From Bacteroidales bacterium (GTDB taxonomy: Bacteria; Bacteroidota; Bacteroidia; Bacteroidales; F082), in the NCBI GenBank assembly GCA_016285355.1, contig JAEEQP010000006.1, forward strand, positions 48,682-112,681: a DNA stretch of 64,000 nt, read 5' to 3'. Shown one piece after another: positions 24,797 through 33,401 of the stretch. Below the pieces are notes generated by a model. It did no database searches and had not been told where the DNA came from. It was given only the letters and a program-made list of their open reading frames with translations. Position 1 is the first letter of the stretch. The number at the start of each line of letters is the position of its first letter. Position numbers and translations under genes: made by a program.

Positions 24797-26842
24797 ATGA
24801 AGAAAAAACACTTTGTAGCCATGACGATTATCTGTACAATGGCAGCAGGCTGCGCTGAAAAAGCAGCTGAGACCTCACAACCTGAAAAGGAAGTTGTTCC
24901 GGCCATCGAGCTGAGCAACATGGATTTGTCCATCAATCCAGCGGACGACTTTTTCCGCTATGCCAACAACAACTGGCTGAAAAACAACCCGATTCCCGAA
25001 GAGTATTCCACTTACGGAGCCTTCACGGAAATCGACCAACACAACGAGCTCCTCATCCAAGACATCATTAATGAGGTATCGCAAGACGTCAATGCCGAGA
25101 AAGGCAGCGTGGCCCAGAAAATCCGCGACTTCTACAACGCGGGTATGGACAGCGTGGCCATCAATGAGCGCGGTTACACTGAGTTGCTGCCGTATTTCGA
25201 AATGATTGACGGCCTTAACGACAAAGCCGACTTGGCTGAACTTCTGGGCAAGCTTCACGCTGACGGCATCAGTGGATTCTTCTATGCCGGTGGCAGCCAA
25301 GACCCCAAAAACGCTGAACAGATTATCATGCACCTCTACCAAGGTGGACTGAGCCTGACCGACCGCGACGACTACCTCGTTGAGGAAACGCAAGAGATGC
25401 GCGACAAGTACGTTGAGCATGTCGCCAAGATGTTTGAACTCACTGGCACTGATGCCGATGCAGCCGCCAAGAAAGCCCAAGGCATCCTTGCTTTGGAGAC
25501 CCAGTTGGCCAAAAACTCGATGAGCCGTGTGGAACGCCGCGACCCCGACAAGACCTACAACAAGAGAAATCGCAAAGAACTTCAAGCATCGGCACCCAAC
25601 TTCAAGTGGGACAACTATTTCAATGCCGCTGGTGCACCTGCTTTCGATGATATGAATGTGGGTATGCCCGACTTCATCGCCGCCATGGACAAAATCATCC
25701 TCAACACTGACCTCAACACTATTAAGGATTATCTGAAGTGGAAAGTCATCCATGGCAGTGCCTCAATGCTGAGTGACGAGCTCTCGGACGAAAGCTTCAG
25801 TTTCTACGGCAACTACCTCTATGGTCAGGAAGTGCAGCAACCACGCTGGCGTCGTGTGTTAGGTGCCACCTCCGACTGCTTGGGCGAAGCTATCGGTCAG
25901 CTTTATGTTGAGAAGCACTTCCCCGCTGAGGCCAAAGAGCGTATGCTCAACCTCGTCGGCAACCTGCGTCTGGCCTTGGGCGAACGCATCAAGAACCTCA
26001 ATTGGATGAGCGACGAGACCAAAGCCAAAGCCCTCCACAAGCTTGACTGCTTCAACGTGAAGATTGGCTATCCCGACAAGTGGAAGGACTACAGCAAGTA
26101 TGAAGTCACGCCAGAGTCGTATTTCGAGAATGTGCACCGCGCCATCCGCTTCGAGAACGAGAGAGACATGGCTAAAATCGGCAAGCCTGTCGACAAGGAC
26201 GAATGGTTCATGACGCCTCAGACCGTCAACGCCTACTATAGCCCCGAGATGAATGAAATCGTGTTCCCCGCCGCCATTCTCATGCCTCCCTTCTTCAACA
26301 TGGACGCTGACGATGCCGTCAACTACGGTGGTATCGGCGTGGTGATTGGCCACGAAATGACCCACGGCTTCGACGATCAAGGCTGCAAGTACGACGAGAA
26401 CGGCAACCTCAACAACTGGTGGACCGAGGAAGACGCCACCAAGTTTGCCGAGCGCACCCAACAACTCGTGAAACTCTTCGACGAGTTTGAACTGCGCGGC
26501 AACAAAATCAATGGCCAGCTTACCCTTGGTGAGAACATCGCCGATTTGGGTGGCCTGAATGTGGCTTGGGATGCCTATCAGATGACCGATGAGGCCAAAG
26601 CCAACCAAAGCATTGACGGCTTTACACCCGCCCAGCGTTTCTTCATCAGCTACGGCACCATCTGGCGCAACAACTCTCGCGACAAATACATCGAACGCCA
26701 AGTGAAGACCGACGTTCATTCACCCGCTGAAGCACGTGTCAACCGCACCCTCGGCTCGATGCCGCACTTCTATGAAGCCTTCGAGATTACACCTGAGAAC
26801 AAGATGTATATCGCGCCTGAGGAGCGTGCAGCCATTTGGTAA
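24797..26842 (+). CDS. M13-family zinc metallopeptidase (PepO-like lipoprotein)
   Basis: 681 residues. A lipoprotein signal ends at MAAGC, so the enzyme is expected to be anchored by Cys19 in the periplasm or outer membrane. The neprilysin-like catalytic centre is HEMTH (His519, Glu520, His523) with the third zinc ligand in ENIADLGG (Glu579), and NAYYSPEMNEIVFPA precedes it as in the family. It cleaves oligopeptides. The next gene starts two bases after its stop. A protease in the periplasm fits with the exported C25 proteases of the window but no direct link is shown. Confidence 0.96.
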   Translation: MKKKHFVAMTIICTMAAGCAEKAAETSQPEKEVVPAIELSNMDLSINPADDFFRYANNNWLKNNPIPEEYSTYGAFTEIDQHNELLIQDIINEVSQDVNAEKGSVAQKIRDFYNAGMDSVAINERGYTELLPYFEMIDGLNDKADLAELLGKLHADGISGFFYAGGSQDPKNAEQIIMHLYQGGLSLTDRDDYLVEETQEMRDKYVEHVAKMFELTGTDADAAAKKAQGILALETQLAKNSMSRVERRDPDKTYNKRNRKELQASAPNFKWDNYFNAAGAPAFDDMNVGMPDFIAAMDKIILNTDLNTIKDYLKWKVIHGSASMLSDELSDESFSFYGNYLYGQEVQQPRWRRVLGATSDCLGEAIGQLYVEKHFPAEAKERMLNLVGNLRLALGERIKNLNWMSDETKAKALHKLDCFNVKIGYPDKWKDYSKYEVTPESYFENVHRAIRFENERDMAKIGKPVDKDEWFMTPQTVNAYYSPEMNEIVFPAAILMPPFFNMDADDAVNYGGIGVVIGHEMTHGFDDQGCKYDENGNLNNWWTEEDATKFAERTQQLVKLFDEFELRGNKINGQLTLGENIADLGGLNVAWDAYQMTDEAKANQSIDGFTPAQRFFISYGTIWRNNSRDKYIERQVKTDVHSPAEARVNRTLGSMPHFYEAFEITPENKMYIAPEERAAIW

Positions 26843-26844
26843 TC

Positions 26845-27423
26845 ATGGGCTTAAAAAAGTTTATAGGAAAATTGGGGCTTCGCCTTGGCGGCTGGAAAGT
26901 CGTCAACGAGGCCCCATCCGATTTGGGCAATGCAGTTTGCATCGTTGCGCCACATACCGCCATTGAAGATTTCTTTGTCGGCCTAGGATTCTATTGGTCA
27001 AACGACATCAAGTTCAAGGTAATGATGAAGCAGGAGTTCTTCAAGCCTGTCCTTGGCTGGATTCTCAAGAAGATGGGCGGCATTCCTGTCAATCGAGGGC
27101 ATCAGAACCACTTGGTGGAGCAGATGGTGGAAATGTTCAGTCAGAACGAGGACACCCATCTCGTCATTTGCCCAGAAGGCACGCGCAAAGCCGTAAAACA
27201 TTGGAAAAAAGGATTTTATGTCATCGCTGAAGGTGCCCATGTCCCTATCGTCTTTGGTTTCATTGACTACAAAAAACGTTATTGTGGCATAGAGCGAGTT
27301 TTCTATCCCACAGGTGATTACGAGAAGGACTTGGCCGAGATTTGGGACTATTACAAAGACATCAAAGCCAAGCATCCCGAAGGCTTCAACCTCGACGAAC
27401 AATACAGAAACGCAGAGAAATGA
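26845..27423 (+). CDS. 1-acyl-glycerol-3-phosphate acyltransferase-like protein
   Basis: 192 residues from ATG 26845. HTAIEDFF supplies the HxxxxD catalytic motif and CPEGTRK the glycerol-phosphate-binding motif of the PlsC superfamily; GGIPVNRG is also characteristic. It would acylate lysophosphatidate or a related lipid at the inner membrane. It overlaps the following gene by ATGA and follows the M13 gene by two bases, so the three are coupled. Confidence 0.9.
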   Translation: MGLKKFIGKLGLRLGGWKVVNEAPSDLGNAVCIVAPHTAIEDFFVGLGFYWSNDIKFKVMMKQEFFKPVLGWILKKMGGIPVNRGHQNHLVEQMVEMFSQNEDTHLVICPEGTRKAVKHWKKGFYVIAEGAHVPIVFGFIDYKKRYCGIERVFYPTGDYEKDLAEIWDYYKDIKAKHPEGFNLDEQYRNAEK

Positions 27424-28883
27424 TTGACCTAATCACAAAAATCCACGACAAGTTCACCTTGGAGTTTAAGGTGGGATTCAACACGGAGCAAGCTATTAAA
27501 CCAATGAAATACAGCGACTTCGTGATGAACACCTGGATTTTTGTGCCCAACAGCCTCGACATCAACGCCGCCAAGTACAGCAAAGACGACTTTTACCGCG
27601 ACCTCAAGTCGGGCGTCAGGTTGATTACACCTTCGTATGGGCTGCACGAATTGGCCAATGACGATGAACTGTTGCCCAGCAAATCGCTCATCACCAATTT
27701 CAACGACCTGCACATCGCCCCTGACGACACCCAAGACCTCATCCATTCCATCAGGATGTATTGCGCCATTTCCAAAAGTGCCTTCCGCGATGAGTGTTTA
27801 GCGATTTCACAACAGTCTGACGCAACGCAAAGGATGGCAGCGTGCCTTCAATTTCTAAAGGATGGCGGCAAAATCTTGAACCGTTTCCGTGGTCTGCTCA
27901 ACCGACTGAACGATCAAAATGCAACTGACCGGACGCGGCAAGTCTTTGCTTACGGTGACGAGTTTTTGAGCAACGTCATGGAGAAATATGCCTACCGTCT
28001 CCGTGATGTCATAAGGATTAACCATCCAGATGAATATCAGCAACTTGAGGAATGTTTCCGTGAAGTTTTGACCAATGAAAGAGCCTATCGGGAAAAACAA
28101 GGCTACCTTTGTGTGAAAGTCGACGACGAAAAAGGCAACGAGGATTTTGTCTTCCGCGCCAGCTTATTGAAAAAATTCACCGAGAGCGACCTTTACCTCA
28201 ACGCCACCAAACGCAAGAACACGTTTTTGGTCGAGCAAATCCTTTACAGTCTGGCCGCCGGTGCCGCTATGGTGGTGGCCACTTTGTCATCGTTCTTCTT
28301 TCAACAACGATACGGCAATTTTACCTTGCCTTTCCTTATCGCACTGGTAATCAGTTATATGTTTAAGGACAGGCTGAAGGATTGGTTACGGCTTATCTTT
28401 GCGCGACGTGTCAGCAACAAAGTGTTCGATACCCGTACAGACTTCCGCATCAAAGATATGCACATCGGTTGGAGTAAGGACAGTGTTGACTTTATCGATA
28501 GCGACAAGATTCTGCCTGAGGTGATGAAGCTTCGTAGCCGTAATCCGCTTTTTGCTGAGGTGAGTGGCAAGGACGAAAAGGTGTTGCTTTATCGTAAAAA
28601 GGTACAACTTTGGCCTGCCGAATTGGCCAAGGCCAGCCCCTACCCGCTCCGTGGTATCAACGACATCTTGCGTTACAACATCACGGAATACACGCGCAAG
28701 ATGGACAACCCGAGTTTTCCACTTTCGGGCACTTGGGAAGACAACAACTACAAGCCTATCGAGGGAATGAAAGTCTACCATCTTACTTTCGTCATCCAAT
28801 GTGTTTACGAAGGCAAGACTGAATACAAACGCATCGTCGTGCGTTGCGATAAGAGCGGTATTGTGAATGTGAAGGTTAGTTAA
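27420..28883 (+). CDS. Protein of unknown function with a central two-helix membrane segment
   Basis: 487 residues from ATG 27420. I do not recognise the family. The first 270 residues are soluble and charged; a membrane hairpin follows (about 290-330: LAAGAAMVVATLSSFFF and LPFLIALVISYMF), then a soluble C-terminal domain ending in beta-rich sequence (YHLTFVIQCVYEG, YKRIVVRCD). The start codon overlaps the stop of the acyltransferase (ATGA), so a role linked to membrane lipid is possible. The 3' end overlaps the convergent GH3 gene by eight bases. Confidence 0.8.
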   Translation: MIDLITKIHDKFTLEFKVGFNTEQAIKPMKYSDFVMNTWIFVPNSLDINAAKYSKDDFYRDLKSGVRLITPSYGLHELANDDELLPSKSLITNFNDLHIAPDDTQDLIHSIRMYCAISKSAFRDECLAISQQSDATQRMAACLQFLKDGGKILNRFRGLLNRLNDQNATDRTRQVFAYGDEFLSNVMEKYAYRLRDVIRINHPDEYQQLEECFREVLTNERAYREKQGYLCVKVDDEKGNEDFVFRASLLKKFTESDLYLNATKRKNTFLVEQILYSLAAGAAMVVATLSSFFFQQRYGNFTLPFLIALVISYMFKDRLKDWLRLIFARRVSNKVFDTRTDFRIKDMHIGWSKDSVDFIDSDKILPEVMKLRSRNPLFAEVSGKDEKVLLYRKKVQLWPAELAKASPYPLRGINDILRYNITEYTRKMDNPSFPLSGTWEDNNYKPIEGMKVYHLTFVIQCVYEGKTEYKRIVVRCDKSGIVNVKVS

Positions 28884-31275
28884 GGATAAACCTTATAGAG
28901 ACGCGATTCATCGCGTCTTCTTCACCACCACCTCCTACCATAATGGTAAATTCTCCTGGCTCAACATGCCAGCCTTTTTCCTTGGAATACACCGACAAAT
29001 CCCTTTTGGTAAGGTAAAACATCACCTGTTTGGCTTCACCTTTATTAATATGAACACGCTGGAAGCCTTTCAGCAGTTTTGAGGGCGGGGCAACGCTAGC
29101 CACTTCATCGCGAACATAAAGTTGGACGACCTCATCACCATCACAAGAGCCGATGTTTTTCACGGTGCAGGTGACTTTACAAATCGTATCGTTTTCTTTC
29201 GAGACGCGATGAATCGGCGTCTCTACAAACAGGTCGCTGTATTCGAACTGGGTATAACTCAGTCCAAAGCCAAAGGGGAACAAGGGTTTGGCGGATTCCT
29301 CCACATAATCACCTGTTTGAGGTTGAGAATAATATACAGGAATTTGTCCCACCGAACGCGGGATGGAAATGGGCAGACGGCCTGCGGGATTGTAGTCGCC
29401 CCAAAGGATGTCGGCCAAGGCGGAACCGCCTTCCATGCCTGGATACCAGAGTGTCAGGAGGGCATTGGATTTTTCGTTGGCGAGGTTCATGTCCAAAGGA
29501 CGGCCTTGGATATAGACTGTCACGACAGGTTTGCCTGTGGCATAGATGCGTTCCATTAACACTTCTTGTTTGCCTAACAATTTCAATGTCGAACGGTCGT
29601 AGCCTTCGCCACAATCCATATCGGATATGGATTCATTGACGATGGCAGCACCAGTCTCTTCGTAACTCGTCTTGAAATCGCGGGCGGAGGAACCACCGAC
29701 CACCAAGACCACCACATCAGCGGCTTTGGCGACGCGCACTACTTCGTCAATGTCGGCATCGTTCTCGTCACGTATGGCACAACCTTTGGCATAGATTACC
29801 TCTGCCCTGCCCTTTTCGCGGATGCCTTCGAGCATAGTTACAATACGGTCAGGGTCTTGCGGGGCGGTGTAGTCACCGAGTTGGTTGTACATATTGTCAG
29901 CATTCGGTCCGATGACCGCCACCTTATTAATATGGTCGCCGAAAGGCAAAATACCGTCATTTTTCAACAAAACGGCAGATTCAAGTGCGACTTGTTTGGC
30001 AATTTGTGCGCTTTTTATAGTGCCCACTTCCGATTCGGCCAAAGCTTCGTCAACGTAAGGATTATCAAACAAGCCGAGGTCATATTTTAGTTGCAAGACA
30101 TGGCGCACTGCACGGTCGATATCAGCTTCGGTGACGAGACCTCTTTGCAAGGCTTCCTTCAAGAAACCACCGTAATTATACCCGCCCAAGTCAATGTCAA
30201 CACCCGCTTTCAAAGCCATGGCAGCGGCTTCGGCGGGGTCGGCGGCCACATGTTGTGTGGCATAGATGGCATTGACGGCATTCAAGTCAGAAAAAACAAC
30301 GCCTTTGAAGTTCCATGAGTTGCGCAAGACCTCTTGAAGCAGCCATTCATTGGCCGAACATGGCACACCGTCGATGGTGTTGTAAGATGTCATCACAGTT
30401 TTGGCACCGCCTTCGCAAACGGCTTTTTCGAACGAAGGCAGATAGTCCGTCATTAAGCGATTTTGGCCCACCTCCGCCGTGGCGGCATTGTGACCGCCTT
30501 GCGGGATGCCGTAAGCGGCCAAATGTTTCAAGGTGGCACAGACATGTTGCTGCATTCCTTTCACTATCGCAGCACCCAAAATACCCGAAAGATACGGATC
30601 CTCGCCCATGGTCTCCTCCACCCTCGACCAACGCGGGTCCCGAGCAATGTCCAAGACTGGGCCATAACCAATATGTGCCCCTTGCAAACGCACTTCGCGG
30701 CCCATCACCTCGCCCATTTGTTCCAGCAGCGCAGGATTCCATGTGCTGGCTTGTCCGATGCCTGTGGGGAAAACAGTTGTACCCACCGCCATGTGACCAT
30801 GAGGGGTTTCCTCACAAAATAGCAACGGAATACCGAGGCGTGTATTTTCTACTGCGTGGCGTTGCATCATGTTCAGCAGCCTTGCTGATTCACTTGGATG
30901 CAAACCTGTCTCCACCGTTTTCCTTGACCAAGGGTCGGCACGGAGCACCGCCCAACAGGAACCAATTGGCATTGTGTCCATCATGCCAAGGAAGTCGTTG
31001 GCTAACCATGGGGAGTCACCATCCTTGCCGTAGAAATTGAAGCCTATAGGGCATGACAATTGGCCGCATTTTTCCTCTATGGTCATTTGGGATAATAGGC
31101 GGTCAATGGGGTCTTGTTTTTGAGTGCAGGAGCAAAACAAAACGGTCAAGACCAAGAAGACAAAAGCGGAGGTTCGGGCGGATTTGTAATCCGACCGGAT
31201 TGAGGTGGGGATTTCAAATCCCCTTTTCGACATCAGCGGATTGCAAATCCGCCGAAACCAAACCGTCAGTTTCAT
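28876..31275 (-). CDS. Glycoside hydrolase family 3 beta-glucosidase-like lipoprotein
   Basis: 799 residues from ATG 31275. GH3 barrel begins at DRLLSQMTIEEKCGQLS; KHLAAYG and VVFSDLNAV (nucleophile Asp) are visible; the second domain has VIGPNADNMYNQLGDYT and the C-terminal Fn3-like domain starts near VKNIGSCDGDEVVQLYV. It releases beta-linked glucose or xylose. The N-terminus is abnormal: about 30 residues (FRRICNPL...DYKSARTS) encoded by dispersed repeat family D precede the lipoprotein core FVFLVLTVLFCSC. The last residues and one internal stretch also come from repeat family A. ATG overlaps the ddh stop codon (TGATG). Confidence 0.93.
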   Translation of the reverse strand: MKLTVWFRRICNPLMSKRGFEIPTSIRSDYKSARTSAFVFLVLTVLFCSCTQKQDPIDRLLSQMTIEEKCGQLSCPIGFNFYGKDGDSPWLANDFLGMMDTMPIGSCWAVLRADPWSRKTVETGLHPSESARLLNMMQRHAVENTRLGIPLLFCEETPHGHMAVGTTVFPTGIGQASTWNPALLEQMGEVMGREVRLQGAHIGYGPVLDIARDPRWSRVEETMGEDPYLSGILGAAIVKGMQQHVCATLKHLAAYGIPQGGHNAATAEVGQNRLMTDYLPSFEKAVCEGGAKTVMTSYNTIDGVPCSANEWLLQEVLRNSWNFKGVVFSDLNAVNAIYATQHVAADPAEAAAMALKAGVDIDLGGYNYGGFLKEALQRGLVTEADIDRAVRHVLQLKYDLGLFDNPYVDEALAESEVGTIKSAQIAKQVALESAVLLKNDGILPFGDHINKVAVIGPNADNMYNQLGDYTAPQDPDRIVTMLEGIREKGRAEVIYAKGCAIRDENDADIDEVVRVAKAADVVVLVVGGSSARDFKTSYEETGAAIVNESISDMDCGEGYDRSTLKLLGKQEVLMERIYATGKPVVTVYIQGRPLDMNLANEKSNALLTLWYPGMEGGSALADILWGDYNPAGRLPISIPRSVGQIPVYYSQPQTGDYVEESAKPLFPFGFGLSYTQFEYSDLFVETPIHRVSKENDTICKVTCTVKNIGSCDGDEVVQLYVRDEVASVAPPSKLLKGFQRVHINKGEAKQVMFYLTKRDLSVYSKEKGWHVEPGEFTIMVGGGGEEDAMNRVSIRFILN
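28896..28919. repeat. Family A palindrome, diverged copy at the GH3 3' end
   Basis: AGAGACGCGATTCATCGCGTCTTC. It encodes EEDAMNRVS near the C-terminus of the GH3 protein. Confidence 0.65.
29202..29226. repeat. Family A palindrome, diverged copy inside the GH3 gene
   Basis: GAGACGCGATGAATCGGCGT then CTCTAC, read as VETPIHRVS in the GH3 protein. Second copy in this gene. Confidence 0.65.
31179..31252. repeat. Dispersed repeat family D: three palindromes in the GH3 signal peptide
   Basis: Three short palindromes in series: CGGATTTGTAATCCG (31179-31193), GGGGATTTCAAATCCCC (31207-31223) and GCGGATTGCAAATCCGC (31236-31252). I recognise the pattern as a known kind of dispersed repeat. It sits between the initiator Met and the hydrophobic signal core and is translated without a stop. 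Confidence 0.8.
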
Positions 31276-32168
31276 CACACTAAATGAGCAATTAATTCTT
31301 CACTATCGCCAGGCAGCATATCAATGACAGGAATCTCCACCATCGTGTAACAACCAGGTTGCAGACGCATCGTGGCACGTGCCACATTGACTAAAACCTG
31401 TCCAGTCAAGGCAGGGTTGTTGATGCTCATGTTGAACTCCATGCGCTGGTTCTGGGTCTTACCCGAGACACCTTTGCGCACAAGATTGACGCCATGACCC
31501 ATATCTCGGACGGCATCAACACTGTCGACAGCAAACACATGGGTCTCGTCGCTAGCGAAATACGGGTCAGCCTTGATGTCCTTGGTCACCTGTTCGAGGG
31601 TGGCACCGTCTTCAAGTTCCACATACACCATGCGGCGGTGGATGCCTTCGCCCAGCGGAATGGTCACCGAGAGGGCATTCTTCACTCCTTTTTTGGAGCG
31701 CACACAAACGCTGTGACCCATCGACATGCCTGGACCGAAATTGGTATAAGACAAACCTTTAGGTGCGAGACTCTGCATCAAAGTGCGAACGATGGAATCC
31801 GAGCCCGGGTCCCAGCCGGCGGCGATAACACTGACGGTCTTTGTTTCCTTATTAATAGGCATCAGCTCGCGGCGGTAGTCCACGATGGAAGTATGGATGT
31901 CGAACGAATCCACTGTATTGATGCCCAAAGGCAGGATTTGTTTGGCGTACTCAGGGCAGCTGCGCGTCGGGCATGCCAAAATGGCCACATCCACGTTCTT
32001 CAGTTCCTTAATGTCTTTTACCACCTCGTACTGAGAGAGTTCAATAGTTTTGTTAGCATTGCGGCGGACGATACCGGCCACTTCGAAATCGGGGGCGGCT
32101 TCAAGGGCTTCCAGTGCGAAGCGGCCTACATTGCCGTAACCTACTACGGCGGCTCTGATTTTTCTCAT
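31275..32168 (-). CDS. ddh: meso-Diaminopimelate D-dehydrogenase
   Basis: 297 residues from ATG 32168 (MRKIRAAVVGYGNVGR), a Rossmann NADP(H)-binding start. Further family marks are VDVAILACPTRSCPEYA, SFDIHTS, SVIAAGWDPGSDSI and FGPGMSMGHS. It makes meso-diaminopimelate for peptidoglycan and lysine in one step from tetrahydrodipicolinate. The stop overlaps the GH3 start by TGATG. Divergent promoter with the calpain-like gene. Confidence 0.95.
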   Translation of the reverse strand: MRKIRAAVVGYGNVGRFALEALEAAPDFEVAGIVRRNANKTIELSQYEVVKDIKELKNVDVAILACPTRSCPEYAKQILPLGINTVDSFDIHTSIVDYRRELMPINKETKTVSVIAAGWDPGSDSIVRTLMQSLAPKGLSYTNFGPGMSMGHSVCVRSKKGVKNALSVTIPLGEGIHRRMVYVELEDGATLEQVTKDIKADPYFASDETHVFAVDSVDAVRDMGHGVNLVRKGVSGKTQNQRMEFNMSINNPALTGQVLVNVARATMRLQPGCYTMVEIPVIDMLPGDSEELIAHLV

Positions 32169-32188
32169 TTTCAACAAAATTTAAACTG

Positions 32189-32217
32189 CAAAAGTAGAAA
32201 AATTTGAAAAACCACAA
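32189..32217 (-). promoter_or_regulatory. Promoter of ddh
   Basis: Minus-strand TTG (32217-32215), 18-base spacer, TACTTTTG (32196-32189), 20 bases before ATG 32168. Confidence 0.65.
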
Positions 32218-32235
32218 CTATATTTTTTAATTTTG
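32204..32235 (+). promoter_or_regulatory. Promoter of the calpain-like lipoprotein gene
   Basis: TTG (32204-32206), 21-base spacer, TAATTTTG (32228-32235), 26 bases before ATG 32262. It overlaps the divergent ddh promoter. Confidence 0.6.
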
Positions 32236-32261
32236 CAACCTATTGTAAATCTTTCATCCCG

Positions 32262-33377
32262 ATGAAAAAATCGTGTTTTGTCTTTTTGCTTTGCCTTGCT
32301 TGTGGTTTATTATCATGTACTAACTCAAGCCCAAAGCCAGAGGCAGTGAGTCCAATAGTGAGAAATATTCATAGCAGTAGTAGTTGGTTTGGCGATTCAG
32401 ACATACTTATAAAATATTCGGAAAAAATTAATATTGATAATGCAATATACATTGTAAAGAGTTATAAAGACGAGTATGGTATATCCATTTTCAGGGCAAT
32501 AATGCGTAATGTATTTATATCTGCCGATACAAGAGGAAAAGCTGTGAAACATATAAATGATATGTACATGCAAGCTTTAAAGCGAGACGGGATTTATACG
32601 GATGATATTTACAAGTTGATAGACGGCCATATAGAATATGCAAAAAACAAATTCGGCAGAATGAATTCTAGACTTATTGACAGAGACTTGAAGACTTTAT
32701 CTGATAGAATCAAACAGACAAAATCGAAGCAAAACACTATATATCCAGCAAACGGTAAAATTGATGCCAAATTTAATCAAGGAGAGTACTTACTAGACTG
32801 TTGGTTAATCTCAGCTGTTAAATCATTAAGTGTAAATCCAAAAGGACAGAAAATGCTTAATGATATAATGTCCTCGGATAAAAATGGAAATGTAACTGTT
32901 CGGCTTAAAGGTGTTGGCAAAAAATACACAATATCCAAAGACGAACTTGAAGGTGCAAACGAACTTGCTCAAGGTGATTTGGATGTCAGGGCGGTAGAAA
33001 TTGCAATAAGAAGATACTTTCAAGAAACTGACCACAACCTATCAGAGAAAATCAAAAATAGATTTAGTGGTCCCATAATACATTTTGATGAGTATAATAT
33101 GTATCACGGTATACACACTTTAAGTAGACCTTATTATATATTGTTTGGCAATCCAGTGGTTCCCGATAGCAGACCAAGCGAGGGAACAATAAATAATATC
33201 AAAACAGGTGAATATTCTACTGTTGTAGGTAACGGGCATGCTTTTGCTGTAATAGGGGCAGATGATAAGTATGTATATGTATCCAACCCTTATAATGCTG
33301 ATAAAAAACTAAAAAAGACACATAAGGAGTTCCTTAAATCTTTTAATGCATGCTATTCTACTAAATTGCCAGATTAA
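32262..33377 (+). CDS. Calpain-like cysteine protease lipoprotein
   Basis: 371 residues. Lipoprotein signal ends GLLSC (Cys19). A papain-fold triad of the calpain (C2) type can be read: QGEYLLDCWLISAVKSL with Cys180 (compare QGxxGDCWLLAA), NGHAFAVIG with His326, and VSNPYN with Asn342; spacing His-Asn of 16 residues fits calpains. The Gln-to-Cys spacing is seven instead of six. Porphyromonas gingivalis Tpr is a known calpain-family protease of the phylum. No calcium-binding EF hands are seen. The gene is strikingly AT-rich in base and codon use compared with all neighbours, which suggests recent transfer. It has its own promoter and lies 24 bases before a GH3 gene. Confidence 0.75.
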   Translation: MKKSCFVFLLCLACGLLSCTNSSPKPEAVSPIVRNIHSSSSWFGDSDILIKYSEKINIDNAIYIVKSYKDEYGISIFRAIMRNVFISADTRGKAVKHINDMYMQALKRDGIYTDDIYKLIDGHIEYAKNKFGRMNSRLIDRDLKTLSDRIKQTKSKQNTIYPANGKIDAKFNQGEYLLDCWLISAVKSLSVNPKGQKMLNDIMSSDKNGNVTVRLKGVGKKYTISKDELEGANELAQGDLDVRAVEIAIRRYFQETDHNLSEKIKNRFSGPIIHFDEYNMYHGIHTLSRPYYILFGNPVVPDSRPSEGTINNIKTGEYSTVVGNGHAFAVIGADDKYVYVSNPYNADKKLKKTHKEFLKSFNACYSTKLPD

Positions 33378-33401
33378 TCTTAATAAAACATACTCTAAAC
33401 C

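Noticed and set aside
24875..26719. Two minus-strand frames of 286-292 codons opposite the M13 peptidase gene
   Set aside because: Antisense to conserved coding sequence, with no family signature.
30315..31040. 241-codon plus-strand frame inside the GH3 gene
   Set aside because: Antisense to the GH3 barrel with intact catalytic motifs; Pro/Arg-rich nonsense translation.
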